DNA from: Streptomyces bicolor
GTDB taxonomy: Bacteria > Actinomycetota > Actinomycetes > Streptomycetales > Streptomycetaceae
Assembly (NCBI RefSeq): GCF_000719285.1
Contig: NZ_JOFS01000006.1
Coordinates: 186,001-250,000 of the forward strand
Direction: 5' to 3'
Length of the DNA: 64,000 nt
Shown here: positions 43,764 through 54,663 of the stretch, in pieces
Numbering within the stretch: position 1 is the first letter of the stretch
How the letters are laid out: each line of letters opens with the position of its first letter
Translations under genes and position numbers: made by a program
Notes under the pieces: generated by a model
What the model was told of the DNA's origin: nothing
What the model saw: only the letters and a program-made list of their open reading frames with translations
The model's database searches: none

Positions 43764-44429
43764 TCAGCTGAAGACGATCATCGACCCCTGCGCCAGACTC
43801 CGCGTCGCCGCCGCGTGCAGCCCGAGCCACACATGCCGTTCGCGGGCGAAGGGGCTCGGGTCGTAGGGGGCGGGGACCGCCGGTTCCTCCAGGGCCGTGG
43901 GCGCGAGCGGGGGCTGGGGGGCCGCCGGAGGGTTGGCCGGGTCGATGCCGATCACCGGGGCCACGAACTCCAGCTCGCGCAGGAGTGACTGGGAGGAGCC
44001 CAACGGGCCGCCGCCCGCCAGGAGTTCGTCGCTGGAGAGCGGGGCCGGGAAGTCGACGGGGACGTAGGCGCCCGCGTGGTCGTAGTGCCAGACCAGGTGC
44101 GACTGCTTGGCCGTCGCCTCGAACATCTCCAGGAGCTGCTCGTAGTCGCCGCCCAGTTCGTCGACCGGAGTCACCGGGAGCTGACAGACCTGGAGCAGGT
44201 ACGCGCGGCGCAGGAAGTGCAGCGCGTCGTAGTCGAAGCCCGCGACCGGGGCGACGTCGCCGGACAGGCCCGGCATGTACTGGTACACCGGCACCGGCGG
44301 CAGCCCGGCCTCGGCGAGCACGTTGTTGTATTGCGCGAGTTCCTCGGCGAACGGGTTGTCGGGGGTGTGGCACAACACGTCGACGAGCGGTACCAGCCAC
44401 AGGTCACAGGCCAAAAGAGGGCTCCTCAC
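43764..44429 (-). CDS. Conserved hypothetical protein (221 aa)
   Basis: The frame opens at GTG 44429, but GAGGAG just after it would serve TTG 44414 (LACDLWLVPLVDVLCHTPDNPF), which may be the real start. The protein is soluble, acidic and aromatic-rich (VPVYQYMPGLSGDVAPVAGFDYDALHFLRRAYLLQV, LVWHYDHAGAYVPVDFPAPL) and ends in a Pro/Ala-rich linker and a short C-terminal segment (ERHVWLGLHAAATRSLAQGSMIVFS). I do not recognise a domain. It lies 12 bases downstream of the GT2-fusion gene, so it is probably in that operon. Confidence 0.78.
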   Translation of the reverse strand: MRSPLLACDLWLVPLVDVLCHTPDNPFAEELAQYNNVLAEAGLPPVPVYQYMPGLSGDVAPVAGFDYDALHFLRRAYLLQVCQLPVTPVDELGGDYEQLLEMFEATAKQSHLVWHYDHAGAYVPVDFPAPLSSDELLAGGGPLGSSQSLLRELEFVAPVIGIDPANPPAAPQPPLAPTALEEPAVPAPYDPSPFARERHVWLGLHAAATRSLAQGSMIVFS

Positions 44430-44441
44430 ATAGCACAGTGG

Positions 44442-47081
44442 TCAGGGAAGGGTAATGGGTGCGGGCCGGGGGCGGACCCCTTGTGCGGGGTCATCGTCTT
44501 GATACGAGTTCATGGGACTGGGTCCCTGAGCGAGCCCCGGCTCGTGCAGGTCCCATACCCACACTCCGCCGACCCACCTACCCGGCCCGCCCACCAGCTT
44601 CTCCACGGTCTCACGCAGCGCCCCGTCGTTCGGCTGCGGGGCCAGCACCAGCACGCCCGCCTTCCAGTACGCCAGATCCGCCCGCGCCTGCTCCCGCCAG
44701 GACTCGACGATCGGCGGGACCTCGCCCGAGTCGCGCACCTCGCGCAGCAGGTTGGAGGTGAAACGGGGCTCGGCGCCGTAGATGCCGATCCGCTCGTCGC
44801 CGTAGGGGCCGTTGAAGTAGCCGCCCGCCAGCCTGAATCCGAGGCCGGCCTCGGTCTGCCAGTGCAGCGCCTCCGCGTCCCCGGGGTCGGGCAACGGCAC
44901 CGCCACGAGTGACTCGCCCTCGCGGACGTACGACTTCCAGGTCCCGTCCGCGATGAAGGCGGGCACGTCGACGCGGTCGACCGCCCTCAGCGGGGCCGGG
45001 ACGAGGGGAAGCAGGGCGAGGCCGACGCCCAGCAGGCCGATGCAGCGGGTGGGCAGGGGGCGGGTGGCGAGCAGCCGGTCCACGGCGAGCGCGAGCAGCA
45101 TGCCCAGCGCCGGAGCGCAGATCATCGCGACCCGGCTCTCGATGACCGCCTCGAAGAGCGGTCTGTCGGCGAGGAGTGTCCAGGGCCCGGGGAGGGTCGT
45201 GCCGGTGAGCGGGATGCGGAACTCCCGCCCGAGGGACAGGAACGCGGCGGCCACGGCCGTGAACGCCAGCGCCTTGACCAGGGCCTGTCGCCACAGCCGT
45301 ACGAGAATCGCGAAGGCGAGGAGGACCAGGGGCCAGCCGTAGAAGGCGTTCTGTTCGGTGGTGTTGAAGGACAGGGCGTTCGCCGTCTCCGCGTCGCCCG
45401 CGAGCCAGGAGCGCTCGGCGAAGGAGAGCAGGGCGAGGGGGCTGTTGAAGGAGCGGGGGTTGTGCTCGATGTCGGTGTAGCTCCGCGGGCCGGAGAACTG
45501 CCAGACCAGCGGGTAGACGACGATCGGGAGGCAGACGGAGGCGCCGATGAGGAGGCCTCTGAGGAGCGGCCGCCAGGAGTCCCGGGCCGTGTCCCGGCGT
45601 ACGGCGGCGTAGGCGGCGGCGAAGAGCAGCATGCCCAGCGCCGCCAGCAGCAGCGGCTCCTCGCCGAGGAAGACCTGGTACGCCGCCATCAGGCCCAGGA
45701 CCACCCCGTCCCGGACGACCCGGGTGCCCGCGCACAGGCGCAGGGCGCGGTCGATGATCAGCGGGATCATGAAGAGGACCACGAAGTTCGGGTGCGCGTG
45801 GGCGTGGCTGACCATGGGCGGGGCGAAGGCGGCCAGGGACGCGCCCAGGAAGGCCGCGATCCGGCCGGGTACGACGTACTTGACGATCAGCCGGTACCAG
45901 GCGGCCGCGGTGGCGGCGAGGCCCAGCGTCATGACCAGGCTGAGGGTGACCGCGGGGCCGGCGGTCAGGGTGAGGGGCGTGAGGGGGACGGAGAGGCCCA
46001 GCATGACCGTGTTGGCCATGAGGTTGACGCCGTCGGGGAAGCCCTGGAGGTCGGTGAAGAGCGGGTTGCGGAAGTGGGCGACGTTGTCGGCGGTGACCGC
46101 GAAGAACCACTCCCACTGGTTCTGGTCGCGCAGGGAGTCGGGGAGGTAGCGGTGGGCCGGGTCGAAGAAGCGGGCGGAGTACAGGGCCACCGACATCAGG
46201 AGGAAGAGGAAGGCGGCGAAGACGTCGGCGGGGCGCAGGGAGCGCACGGCTATGCGGGCGATCTCGGTGAGGGTGCGGGCGTAGTCCAGCGGTGCGATCT
46301 TCGAGCCGGGCCGGTGGGACCAGCGGACGGGGACCTCGGCGATGGGCAGGCCCGCGCTGTGCAGGTGCCGCAACACCTCGACGTCGATGGCCCAGCCGTT
46401 GACGCGGGAGGCGGCGTAGGCCTCGCGGGCGCGGTCGCCGTCGTAGAGCTTGAAGCCGCACTGGGTGTCGCGGATGCCGGGGAGGGCGGTACGGCGTATG
46501 AGCAGGTTCCCCGCGCGGCCCAGGAGTTCGCGCAGCCGGTGCTGGCGGTCGCCGATCGTGGCGCCGGGGACCGAACGGGAGCCGATCGCCGCGCAGTTGC
46601 CCTCGGTGAGTGCCTTGTCGAGCCGTTCCAGCTCCTCGATCGGCGTCGCGAGATCGGCGTCCGTGACGAGCACGCGACGGCCGCGGCTGGCTGCCACACC
46701 GAGGCGGAGGGCGTGGCCCTTGCCGCGGTTGCGGGGGGTGGTGACGAGGTGGATACGGGGGTTGTGGTGCCGGCGTTCGGTGACGAGGGCGCGGGTGGCG
46801 TCGGTGGAGCCGTCGTCGGCTACGACGATCTCCCAGTCGGGCCAGCGGGTGTTGCCGGTGGTGAGGTGGTCGGTGAGGGCGTCGAGGGTGTGGGCGAGGC
46901 GGTGTTCCTCGTTGTAGGCGGGGATGACGACCGAGAGGTCGGGGGTGTCCGGGACGTCGGGGACATCGGGGAGGCCGGGGACATCGGGGAGGCCGGGGAC
47001 ATCGGGGAGGCCGGGGAGTTCCGGGAGGCCGGGTAAGTCGGTGAGGTCGGGGGTGTCCGGCAGTTCCCGCTCGTGGGTCAT
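44442..47081 (-). CDS. GT2 glycosyltransferase fused to a large membrane domain
   Basis: ATG 47081 (MTHERELPDTPDLTDLPGL) overlaps the GntR stop by four bases. The 879-residue protein begins with ~40 residues of GLPDVP-type repeats. A polyprenyl-phosphate glucosyltransferase-like GT2 domain follows (~45-290: LSVVIPAYNEEHRLAHTL, VVADDGSTDATRAL, GKGHALRLG, LVTDADLATPIEELER, RDTQCGFKLYDGDRA). Then come a dozen or so membrane helices (~305-690) and an outer C-terminal domain. ALG5/DPM-like GT2 fused to a GT-C-like transporter half suggests it both loads a lipid carrier and transfers the sugar at the surface. Acceptor unknown. Confidence 0.85.
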   Translation of the reverse strand: MTHERELPDTPDLTDLPGLPELPGLPDVPGLPDVPGLPDVPDVPDTPDLSVVIPAYNEEHRLAHTLDALTDHLTTGNTRWPDWEIVVADDGSTDATRALVTERRHHNPRIHLVTTPRNRGKGHALRLGVAASRGRRVLVTDADLATPIEELERLDKALTEGNCAAIGSRSVPGATIGDRQHRLRELLGRAGNLLIRRTALPGIRDTQCGFKLYDGDRAREAYAASRVNGWAIDVEVLRHLHSAGLPIAEVPVRWSHRPGSKIAPLDYARTLTEIARIAVRSLRPADVFAAFLFLLMSVALYSARFFDPAHRYLPDSLRDQNQWEWFFAVTADNVAHFRNPLFTDLQGFPDGVNLMANTVMLGLSVPLTPLTLTAGPAVTLSLVMTLGLAATAAAWYRLIVKYVVPGRIAAFLGASLAAFAPPMVSHAHAHPNFVVLFMIPLIIDRALRLCAGTRVVRDGVVLGLMAAYQVFLGEEPLLLAALGMLLFAAAYAAVRRDTARDSWRPLLRGLLIGASVCLPIVVYPLVWQFSGPRSYTDIEHNPRSFNSPLALLSFAERSWLAGDAETANALSFNTTEQNAFYGWPLVLLAFAILVRLWRQALVKALAFTAVAAAFLSLGREFRIPLTGTTLPGPWTLLADRPLFEAVIESRVAMICAPALGMLLALAVDRLLATRPLPTRCIGLLGVGLALLPLVPAPLRAVDRVDVPAFIADGTWKSYVREGESLVAVPLPDPGDAEALHWQTEAGLGFRLAGGYFNGPYGDERIGIYGAEPRFTSNLLREVRDSGEVPPIVESWREQARADLAYWKAGVLVLAPQPNDGALRETVEKLVGGPGRWVGGVWVWDLHEPGLAQGPSPMNSYQDDDPAQGVRPRPAPITLP
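46963..47052 (-). repeat. 18-base coding tandem repeat (GLPDVP units)
   Basis: ACATCGGGGAGGCCGGGG occurs three times without change (46963-46980, 46981-46998, 46999-47016), followed by two decayed units to 47052. Each unit adds six residues (GLPDVP) to the N-terminus of the glycosyltransferase. Identical units indicate recent slippage and likely length variation between strains. Confidence 0.9.
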
Positions 47082-47779
47082 CCCGAGGCCAGCCGCTCGA
47101 TCAGGGCGAGGGAGTCCGCGTCGTGGGCCGCGATGATCGCGCGGGCCGTGGGCAGGTCGCGGCGCATCAGGGCGTCGACCAGGTCGGTGTGCCGGGACCA
47201 CAGGTGGCCGCGCAGGTCGTCGACGCGGCGCAGGTGCTGGACGGCGCAGACCCAGGCCTGGACGCGCAGCCGGTGCAGGAAGTCGGCGAGGTAGGGGTTG
47301 CCGAAGAGGGCACCGAGTTCGCGCCAGAAGCGCAGGTCGTAGCCGATCAGCACGGTGAGGTCGCCGGCGGTGGCGGCGCGCTGGGCCTCCTCGGCGCGGC
47401 GGCGTACGCCGAGCACGGCGGCGTGGACGCGGGGGTTGTCGGGGTCCCGGTGGCCCGAGTGGTCGGTGGCGAGGACCTGGAACATGCCGGTGGTGACCAG
47501 GCCGCGGGCCTCGATGATGCCGCGGTAGTCCGCCACGGAGTACTCGTGGACGCGGAAGCCGCGGTGCTGGTCGGCCTCCAGGAGGCCCTGCGCGGAGAGA
47601 TCGACGAGGGCCTCGCGCACGGGGGTCGCGGAGACGCCGTACTGCTCGGCGATCTCCTTGACGGTGAACTCTCTGCCCGCCTGCAGCCGTCCGGCCAGCA
47701 CCTCGTCCCGCAGGGCGTCCGCGAGCTGCTGCCGCAGGGTGCTCCGGGTCACGGAGCCGTTGCCGCCGGTGCCGGGCAT
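47078..47779 (-). CDS. GntR-family regulator with FCD domain
   Basis: ATG 47779 (MPGTGGNGSVTRSTLRQQLAD) follows GGGAGA. The 233-residue protein has the GntR winged HTH in its first 75 residues (FTVKEIAEQYGVSATPVREALVDLSAQGLLEAD) and a helical FCD ligand domain (ARGLVTTGMFQVLATDHS, FWRELGALFGNPYLADFLHRL, DALMRRDLPTARAIIAAHD). It shares ATGA with the GT2 fusion gene, an odd partner for a regulator. It probably controls the adjacent aminotransferase, catabolic in type, or the glycosyltransferase operon. Confidence 0.9.
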   Translation of the reverse strand: MPGTGGNGSVTRSTLRQQLADALRDEVLAGRLQAGREFTVKEIAEQYGVSATPVREALVDLSAQGLLEADQHRGFRVHEYSVADYRGIIEARGLVTTGMFQVLATDHSGHRDPDNPRVHAAVLGVRRRAEEAQRAATAGDLTVLIGYDLRFWRELGALFGNPYLADFLHRLRVQAWVCAVQHLRRVDDLRGHLWSRHTDLVDALMRRDLPTARAIIAAHDADSLALIERLASG

Positions 47780-47943
47780 GGTCGGGGCGTCTCCCGTCGT
47801 CGCGATGAGGTGGCGTGCGCGTATATGTCTACGAGCACGCCACCTTACGCGTTCGGGGTCTGCGGGACGTTTCTGCGTTCGCCGGGATCTTTCTCGCCCC
47901 CGCCGCGGGCGGAGACAAGCGGCCGGCATCACAGAGGTGGCTC

Positions 47944-49302
47944 CTATTCCGTGTACTCGTCCGCCACAGCCAGCGCGGCGTCCAGTACCGCCAGCCCCTC
48001 CTTCAGCTCCGCCTCGCTCACGTTGCACGGCGGCACGACATGGGTGCGGTTCATGTTCACGAACGGCCAGATTCCCCCGGCCTTCGCGGCGGCGCCGAAC
48101 GCCGTCATCGCCGCGTTCGCCTCGCCGGACGCGTTGTACGGCACCAGTGGCTCACGCGTCTGGCGGTTCTTCACCAGCTCCAGAGCCCAGAACATTCCGA
48201 CACCACGCACCTCGCCGACGCACGGATGCCGCTCCGCCAGCTCCCGCAGCCCCGGCCCGACCACCTCGGCGCCCAGCCGGGCGGCGTTCTCGACGACGCC
48301 CTCCTCGGCCATGACCTGGATCGTCGCGACGGCGGCCGCACAGGCCAGCGGGTGCCCGGAGTAGGTCAGGCCGCCCGGGTAGGGGCGCTTGGCGAACGTC
48401 TGCGCGATGGCCCCGGAGATCGCCACACCGCCCAGCGGGACGTACCCGGAGTTCACGCCCTTCGCGAAGGTCATCAGGTCGGGCGTCACATCGAAGAGGT
48501 CCGCCGCGAACCACTGCCCGGTCCGCCCGAACCCCGCCATGACCTCGTCGAGGACGAAGACGATCCCGTACTTGTCGCAGATCTCCCGCACCCCGGCGAG
48601 GTAACCGGCCGGCGGCACCATGATCCCGGCGGTTCCGGGCACCGTCTCCAGGATGATCGCGGCGACGGTCGACGGCCCCTCGAAGGCGATCGTCGTCTCC
48701 AGATGCTCCAGCGCCCGCGCGCACTCCTGCTCCTCGGTCTCCGCGTAGAACCGGGACCGGTAGAGGAAGGGCGCCCAGAAGTGCACGACACCGGCCGCCG
48801 CGCTGTCGGTGGCCCAGCGGCGCGGGTCACCGGTGATGTTCACGGCCTGCTGGGTGCCGCCGTGGTACGAGCGGTACGCCGAGAGCACCTTCGGGCGCCC
48901 GGTGTGCAGCCGCGCCATCCGCACGGCGTGCTCCACCGCGTCCGCGCCGCCGTTGGTGAAGAAGATCTTGTCCAGGTCGCCGGGCGTCCGCTCGGCGATC
49001 AGCCGCGCCGCCTCCGACCGCGCCTCGACGGCGAACGCGGGCGCGAAGGTCGTCATCCGCGCGGCCTGCTCCTGTATCGCGGCGACGACCTTCGGGTGCT
49101 GGTAGCCGATGTTGGTGTAGACGAGCCCACTGGTGAAGTCCAGGTAGCGCCGGCCGTCGTAGTCCCAGAAGTACGACCCCTCCGCACCGGCGACGGCGAG
49201 CGGGTCGATGAGCTCCTGCGCGGACCAGGAGTGGAACACATGCGCACGGTCCGTGGTCTTCACGGCGGCGCCGGCCTCGGGATCTGCCTGATGAGGGGTC
49301 AT
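47944..49302 (-). CDS. Class III PLP aminotransferase
   Basis: ATG 49302 (MTPHQADPEAGAAVKTTDRA) lies seven bases after TACGCT on the minus strand, so leaderless expression is likely; the longer frame runs into the neighbouring control region. The 452-residue enzyme has YLDFTSGLVYTNIGYQHP, FFTNGGADAVEHAVRMAR, SYHGGTQQAVNITGDP, VFVLDEVMAGFGRTG and the PLP lysine in LMTFAKGVNSGYVPLGG. It resembles omega-amino acid/taurine-pyruvate type transaminases; the amine donor is not predictable. Upstream of a GntR gene on the same strand, which may respond to its substrate. Confidence 0.92.
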   Translation of the reverse strand: MTPHQADPEAGAAVKTTDRAHVFHSWSAQELIDPLAVAGAEGSYFWDYDGRRYLDFTSGLVYTNIGYQHPKVVAAIQEQAARMTTFAPAFAVEARSEAARLIAERTPGDLDKIFFTNGGADAVEHAVRMARLHTGRPKVLSAYRSYHGGTQQAVNITGDPRRWATDSAAAGVVHFWAPFLYRSRFYAETEEQECARALEHLETTIAFEGPSTVAAIILETVPGTAGIMVPPAGYLAGVREICDKYGIVFVLDEVMAGFGRTGQWFAADLFDVTPDLMTFAKGVNSGYVPLGGVAISGAIAQTFAKRPYPGGLTYSGHPLACAAAVATIQVMAEEGVVENAARLGAEVVGPGLRELAERHPCVGEVRGVGMFWALELVKNRQTREPLVPYNASGEANAAMTAFGAAAKAGGIWPFVNMNRTHVVPPCNVSEAELKEGLAVLDAALAVADEYTE

Positions 49303-49433
49303 GCGGGCGAGCGTAGGAGCGCGGGGGGTGGGCGAGGTATCGGCGTCATGTCTGCGGTCGGGGGGTTTCCGCGACAGGTTGTCGACAGGGGGTGCGCGGC
49401 GGAATGGGCAGGCAGCACGGCAGCACCCGTGTA

Positions 49434-49469
49434 TTGACAGGAAGCTGTCCAAATGACAGGATATTGTCA
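49434..49469 (+). promoter_or_regulatory. Promoter with two MarR-type dyads before the DJ-1 gene
   Basis: TTGACA (49434-49439), 17 bases, CAGGAT (49457-49462) form a good promoter. GACAG-GAAG-CTGTC (49436-49449) and TGACA-GGATAT-TGTCA (49454-49469) are two dyads lying over the -35 and -10 boxes. The MarR regulator in the operon is the natural ligand. Confidence 0.75.
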
Positions 49470-49502
49470 TCTTCGGAAGGTCCGGGATGACCAGGAGGAA
49501 TC

Positions 49503-50123
49503 ATGAGCAAGCCCGTGCACCTCGCCGCCTACGACACCTACGCCGACTGGGAGACCGGTCACGCCACCGCCCACCTCGCGCGCGCCGGGTACGAGATCCG
49601 CACCGTCGGCCCGACCGCCGAGCCCGTCCGCAGCATCGGCGGGCTGCGCGTCCAGCCCGACCTCGCCCTAGACGACGTACGGCCCGATGACAGCGCGCTG
49701 CTGATCCTCCCGGGCGCCGACCTCTGGGACACGTCCGACGACCTCGCGCCCTTCGCCCGCAAGGCGCGCGAGTTCCTCGACGCCGGCGTGCCCGTCGCCG
49801 CGATCTGCGGGGCCACCGCCGGGCTGGCCCGCGAGGGACTGCTGGACGACCGTGCCCACACCAGCGCCGTCTCCTTCTACCTCGCGGCCACCGGCTACGG
49901 CGGCGGCGAGCGGTACGTCGACGCCGATGCCGTCACCGACGCCGGCGACGGAAGCGACGGCGCGCTGATCACCGCCGGGCCGACCGAGCCCGTCGCCTTC
50001 GCCCGGGAGATCTTCCGGCTCCTCGGGGTGTACGAGGGTGAGGTGCTGGACGCCTGGTACCGGCTGTTCCACGACTCCGACGCGGAGGCGTACGCCGTGC
50101 TCGAGAAGGCGGGGGCGGCGTGA
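49503..50123 (+). CDS. DJ-1/PfpI-family protein
   Basis: ATG 49503 follows CAGGAGGAATC. The 206-residue class I glutamine amidotransferase-like protein has the nucleophile elbow AAICGATAGLAREGLLDD (Cys near 101), an upstream acidic residue in LLILPGADLWD and a downstream HTSAVSFYLAATGY. DJ-1-like proteins act as chaperones, deglycases or hydratases; which one applies is not known. The operon partner is a MarR regulator with a four-base overlap (GTGA), hence a stress- or electrophile-induced role is likely. Confidence 0.92.
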   Translation: MSKPVHLAAYDTYADWETGHATAHLARAGYEIRTVGPTAEPVRSIGGLRVQPDLALDDVRPDDSALLILPGADLWDTSDDLAPFARKAREFLDAGVPVAAICGATAGLAREGLLDDRAHTSAVSFYLAATGYGGGERYVDADAVTDAGDGSDGALITAGPTEPVAFAREIFRLLGVYEGEVLDAWYRLFHDSDAEAYAVLEKAGAA

Positions 50124-50578
50124 GCCGGGAGCGGCAGGCTCTGCTCAGCGGCGGCGCGCTCGGGGTCTTCCGGCTCAACGGCCAGTTCCTCGCGGTCGCC
50201 GAGGAGCTGGCCCGGCCGGCCGGGCTGACGGCGGCCTGGTGGCAGGTGCTGGGCGCGGTGCTCGGCGAGCCCCTGCCCGTCGCGGGCGTCGCCCGGGCCA
50301 TGGGCATCACCCGGCAGAGCGTGCAGCGCATCGCCGACCTGCTGGTCGACAAGGGGCTGGCCGAGTACCGGCCCAACCCCGCCCACCGCCGCGCGAAACT
50401 CCTCGCGCCGACCGAGGAGGGGCGCGCGGCGGTCTCCCGGATCGACCCCGGCCACGCGGCCTTCGCGGACCGGCTGGCGGAGGCTTTCGGGGAGGCGGAA
50501 CTCGCCGATGCCGTAAAGGTTCTGGAACGGTTGTCGAAGGTGCTCGACGACCTCGGCGTTCCTGTTACGGAACCGTAG
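50120..50578 (+). CDS. MarR-family regulator, probable autorepressor
   Basis: GTG 50120 overlaps the DJ-1 stop. The 152-residue protein has the MarR winged helix (LPVAGVARAMGITRQSVQRIADLLVDKGLAEYRPNPAHRRAKLLAPTEEG, in order helix-turn-helix and wing) and dimer helices at both ends. Paired symmetrical sites over the operon promoter at 49434-49469 indicate repression of itself and the DJ-1 gene. No cysteine is present, so induction by direct Cys oxidation is unlikely. Confidence 0.92.
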   Translation: MSRERQALLSGGALGVFRLNGQFLAVAEELARPAGLTAAWWQVLGAVLGEPLPVAGVARAMGITRQSVQRIADLLVDKGLAEYRPNPAHRRAKLLAPTEEGRAAVSRIDPGHAAFADRLAEAFGEAELADAVKVLERLSKVLDDLGVPVTEP

Positions 50579-50657
50579 GCGCCGACCTGCTCACCTCCCC
50601 AAATGCCGCACTATCGTGGGGCCGACGCATTGGCGGGGGCTGGTTGGGGGGCGTGCG

Positions 50658-52541
<1,884 letters not shown>

Positions 52542-52598
52542 CCCCAAGTACCCGTCCGCGTAAGGCCGTTGAGATCACGGCGAGCCTACTGTGACTCG

Positions 52599-54149
52599 AT
52601 GGAGTGGCTGAGCGCGGAGAACGTCGTGGCCGTCGGCACCGCGGTGCTCGGCGTCGTCGCGTCCGGTGTCATGGTCTGGTACGAGCGGCGGGTGCCGCGC
52701 AAGAAGCGCATCGGCTACCGCGTCCAGATGGACAACCCCATAGGCGACGACGTGCGTTCGGGCCGGGCCAACGTCCGGCTCGGCCTGTTCGACGCGGACA
52801 TGGACGACGCGACCCTCGTGCTGCTGCGCGTCGAGAACGACGGCTCGCAGAGCATCGACCGCGACGACTACACCGGCCCCGAACCCCACGGTCTCACCGC
52901 GGTGTTCACCGACCGCACCATCCGGGGTGTCTCGGTCACGCAGCCGACCGACATCGACCACCTGATGGACCACTTCACCACGCAACGGGGCTTCGGCTAC
53001 GAGGACAACCGGCTGCGCATCCCGCGCGTCCCGCTCAACCCCGGCGACCACTTCAAGCTGCTGGTGATGCTGTCCGGCGGTGACGTGGGCTGCGACATCC
53101 GGGTGCGCGGCGGCATCCGGGGCGGCGAGGTGCACCCCAACCGCAGCGCGACGCCGGACGACAAGGCGCCGGTGTTCAGCCTTCCGGCCAGGATCTTCAC
53201 CGGACTGCTCACCCTCTCCGTGCTGGCCCTCGCGGGCATCGTCGTCTTCCGTGACGGCAACCCGATCGAATGCGAGCAGGGCGAGCTGACGGTGATCGGC
53301 TCGACCGCCTTCGCGCCGGTGATCGAGACCCTGGAGAAGAGTTACGAGCGCAAGTGCGCGGGCGCCGAGATCGACGTCGAGACGCGCGGCAGCGAGGCGG
53401 GCGTCGCCGAACTGGCCGCTCTGGGCGACCGGTCGAAGTCGGGGGCACGGTCGGTGATCGCGTTCTCCGACGGCCCGCTGGGCGACCGGCTGGGCCTGAA
53501 GGGGAAGAAGGTCGCGCTGTCCGTCTTCACCCTCGTCGTCAACGACGGGATCGACCTCGGGCCGCGGGGCCTGACGGTGCAGCAGGTGCGGGACCTCTAC
53601 AAGGGCAGGTACAAGCGCTGGGGCGAGCTGATCCCCGGCGCCGACAAGGCGATCGCCGACCTGCCCGTCGTCCTCGTCAGCCGGAGCGACAGCTCGGGGA
53701 CACGGCAGGTCTTCCAGGACCGGGTGCTCGGTCAGTGGGAGCAGGCACAGAGCACGTCACTGGACTGCCGGCCGCCCGGGGGCGAGGTCACCGTGGTGAC
53801 GCGCTGCGAACTCGCCGGCACGAGCGAGGTCCTGGACACGGTCGCCGGTCAGCCCGGCGCCATCGGGTACAGCGAGCTGGGTGTCGCCGCCCGGCACAAG
53901 GGCGTGCGGACGGTGGCGCTCGACGGGGACCGCGCGAACGTGGACGAGATCGAGCGCGGCGACAGCGCCTATCCGTACCGCGACATCGAGTACGCCTACA
54001 CCTACGGGGCGGCGCCCGACGACTCCCTCACGGCCGGGTTCCTCGCCTACCTCGACAAGGAGAGCAGTCAGCGGGTGATCCGCACGCAGGGGCATCTGCC
54101 GTGCGGGACGCCGGTGGGGCTGAAGTTGTGTGGGGACGCGGGCAGTTGA
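52599..54149 (+). CDS. Membrane-anchored PstS-like substrate-binding protein
   Basis: ATG 52599 (MEWLSAENVVAVGTAVLG) is six bases after TACTGT, so likely leaderless. The 516-residue protein has two membrane helices (~8-28 and ~198-217) flanking a cytosolic-type beta domain (~35-195). The outer C-terminal half (~228-510) is a periplasmic-binding fold of the phosphate PstS class (TVIGSTAFAPVIETLEKSYERKC, EVETRGSEAG-like pocket, GLTVQQVRDLYKGRYKRWGELI, SRSDSSGTRQVF, GAIGYSEL). No transporter genes adjoin, so sensing or signalling with the kinase upstream is more likely than uptake. Confidence 0.85.
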   Translation: MEWLSAENVVAVGTAVLGVVASGVMVWYERRVPRKKRIGYRVQMDNPIGDDVRSGRANVRLGLFDADMDDATLVLLRVENDGSQSIDRDDYTGPEPHGLTAVFTDRTIRGVSVTQPTDIDHLMDHFTTQRGFGYEDNRLRIPRVPLNPGDHFKLLVMLSGGDVGCDIRVRGGIRGGEVHPNRSATPDDKAPVFSLPARIFTGLLTLSVLALAGIVVFRDGNPIECEQGELTVIGSTAFAPVIETLEKSYERKCAGAEIDVETRGSEAGVAELAALGDRSKSGARSVIAFSDGPLGDRLGLKGKKVALSVFTLVVNDGIDLGPRGLTVQQVRDLYKGRYKRWGELIPGADKAIADLPVVLVSRSDSSGTRQVFQDRVLGQWEQAQSTSLDCRPPGGEVTVVTRCELAGTSEVLDTVAGQPGAIGYSELGVAARHKGVRTVALDGDRANVDEIERGDSAYPYRDIEYAYTYGAAPDDSLTAGFLAYLDKESSQRVIRTQGHLPCGTPVGLKLCGDAGS

Positions 54150-54243
54150 GGTGACGGCCCGCCGACGAGGTCCCCTTGCCGTTTGTTGCCATGTCCACAA
54201 CCATTGCGAGGGTCGGCCGGCATCATCAGCCCCGGGAGGACAC

Positions 54244-54663
54244 ATGCGCCGCAGCCCCACCAGAAGGACGGTCCTGGCGGCTACGGCGGCGAGCGCGGCG
54301 GCGTTGACGACGACCGGCCCGGCAGAGGCGGCACCGGCATCGGCGAACCACCCTCCCGCGACCGCCCAGCGCCCCAGCCGCGAACTGCGCGCCCTGCTCC
54401 GCGAGATCGACCCCGCCCGCATCGAGGCCACGGTCCGTGAACTGGTCTCCTTCGGCACCCGACACACCCTCTCCGTCCAGGACGACCCCGCGCGAGGCAT
54501 CGGCGCGGCCCGTGACTGGCTGGCGGCGGAACTGAGGTCGTACGCGGCGGCCTCCGGCGGCCGGATGACGGTGGAACTCCAGTCGTACGTCCAGGAACCG
54601 GCCCCGCGCATCCCCACGGCGACCCGCATCACCAACGTGATCGCGACGCTCCGCGGGCGGTGA
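54244..54663 (+). CDS. N-terminal part of Tat-secreted M28 peptidase (frameshifted)
   Basis: ATG 54244 follows GGGAGGACAC. The 139 residues give a twin-arginine signal ([21 protein letters not shown]) and the helical N-terminal part of an M28 family peptidase, ending ...[12 protein letters not shown] then TGA at 54661-54663. The next frame continues the fold at once ([14 protein letters not shown]). One extra G in GGGCGGTGACG (54654-54664) would fuse both into 467 residues, the normal size. As read, the product has a signal peptide and no active site. Confidence 0.8.
   Translation: MRRSPTRRTVLAATAASAAALTTTGPAEAAPASANHPPATAQRPSRELRALLREIDPARIEATVRELVSFGTRHTLSVQDDPARGIGAARDWLAAELRSYAAASGGRMTVELQSYVQEPAPRIPTATRITNVIATLRGR

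Noticed and set aside
46963..47052. Possible CRISPR or minisatellite outside genes
   Set aside because: Units are contiguous, 18 bases, and lie in frame in a protein gene.
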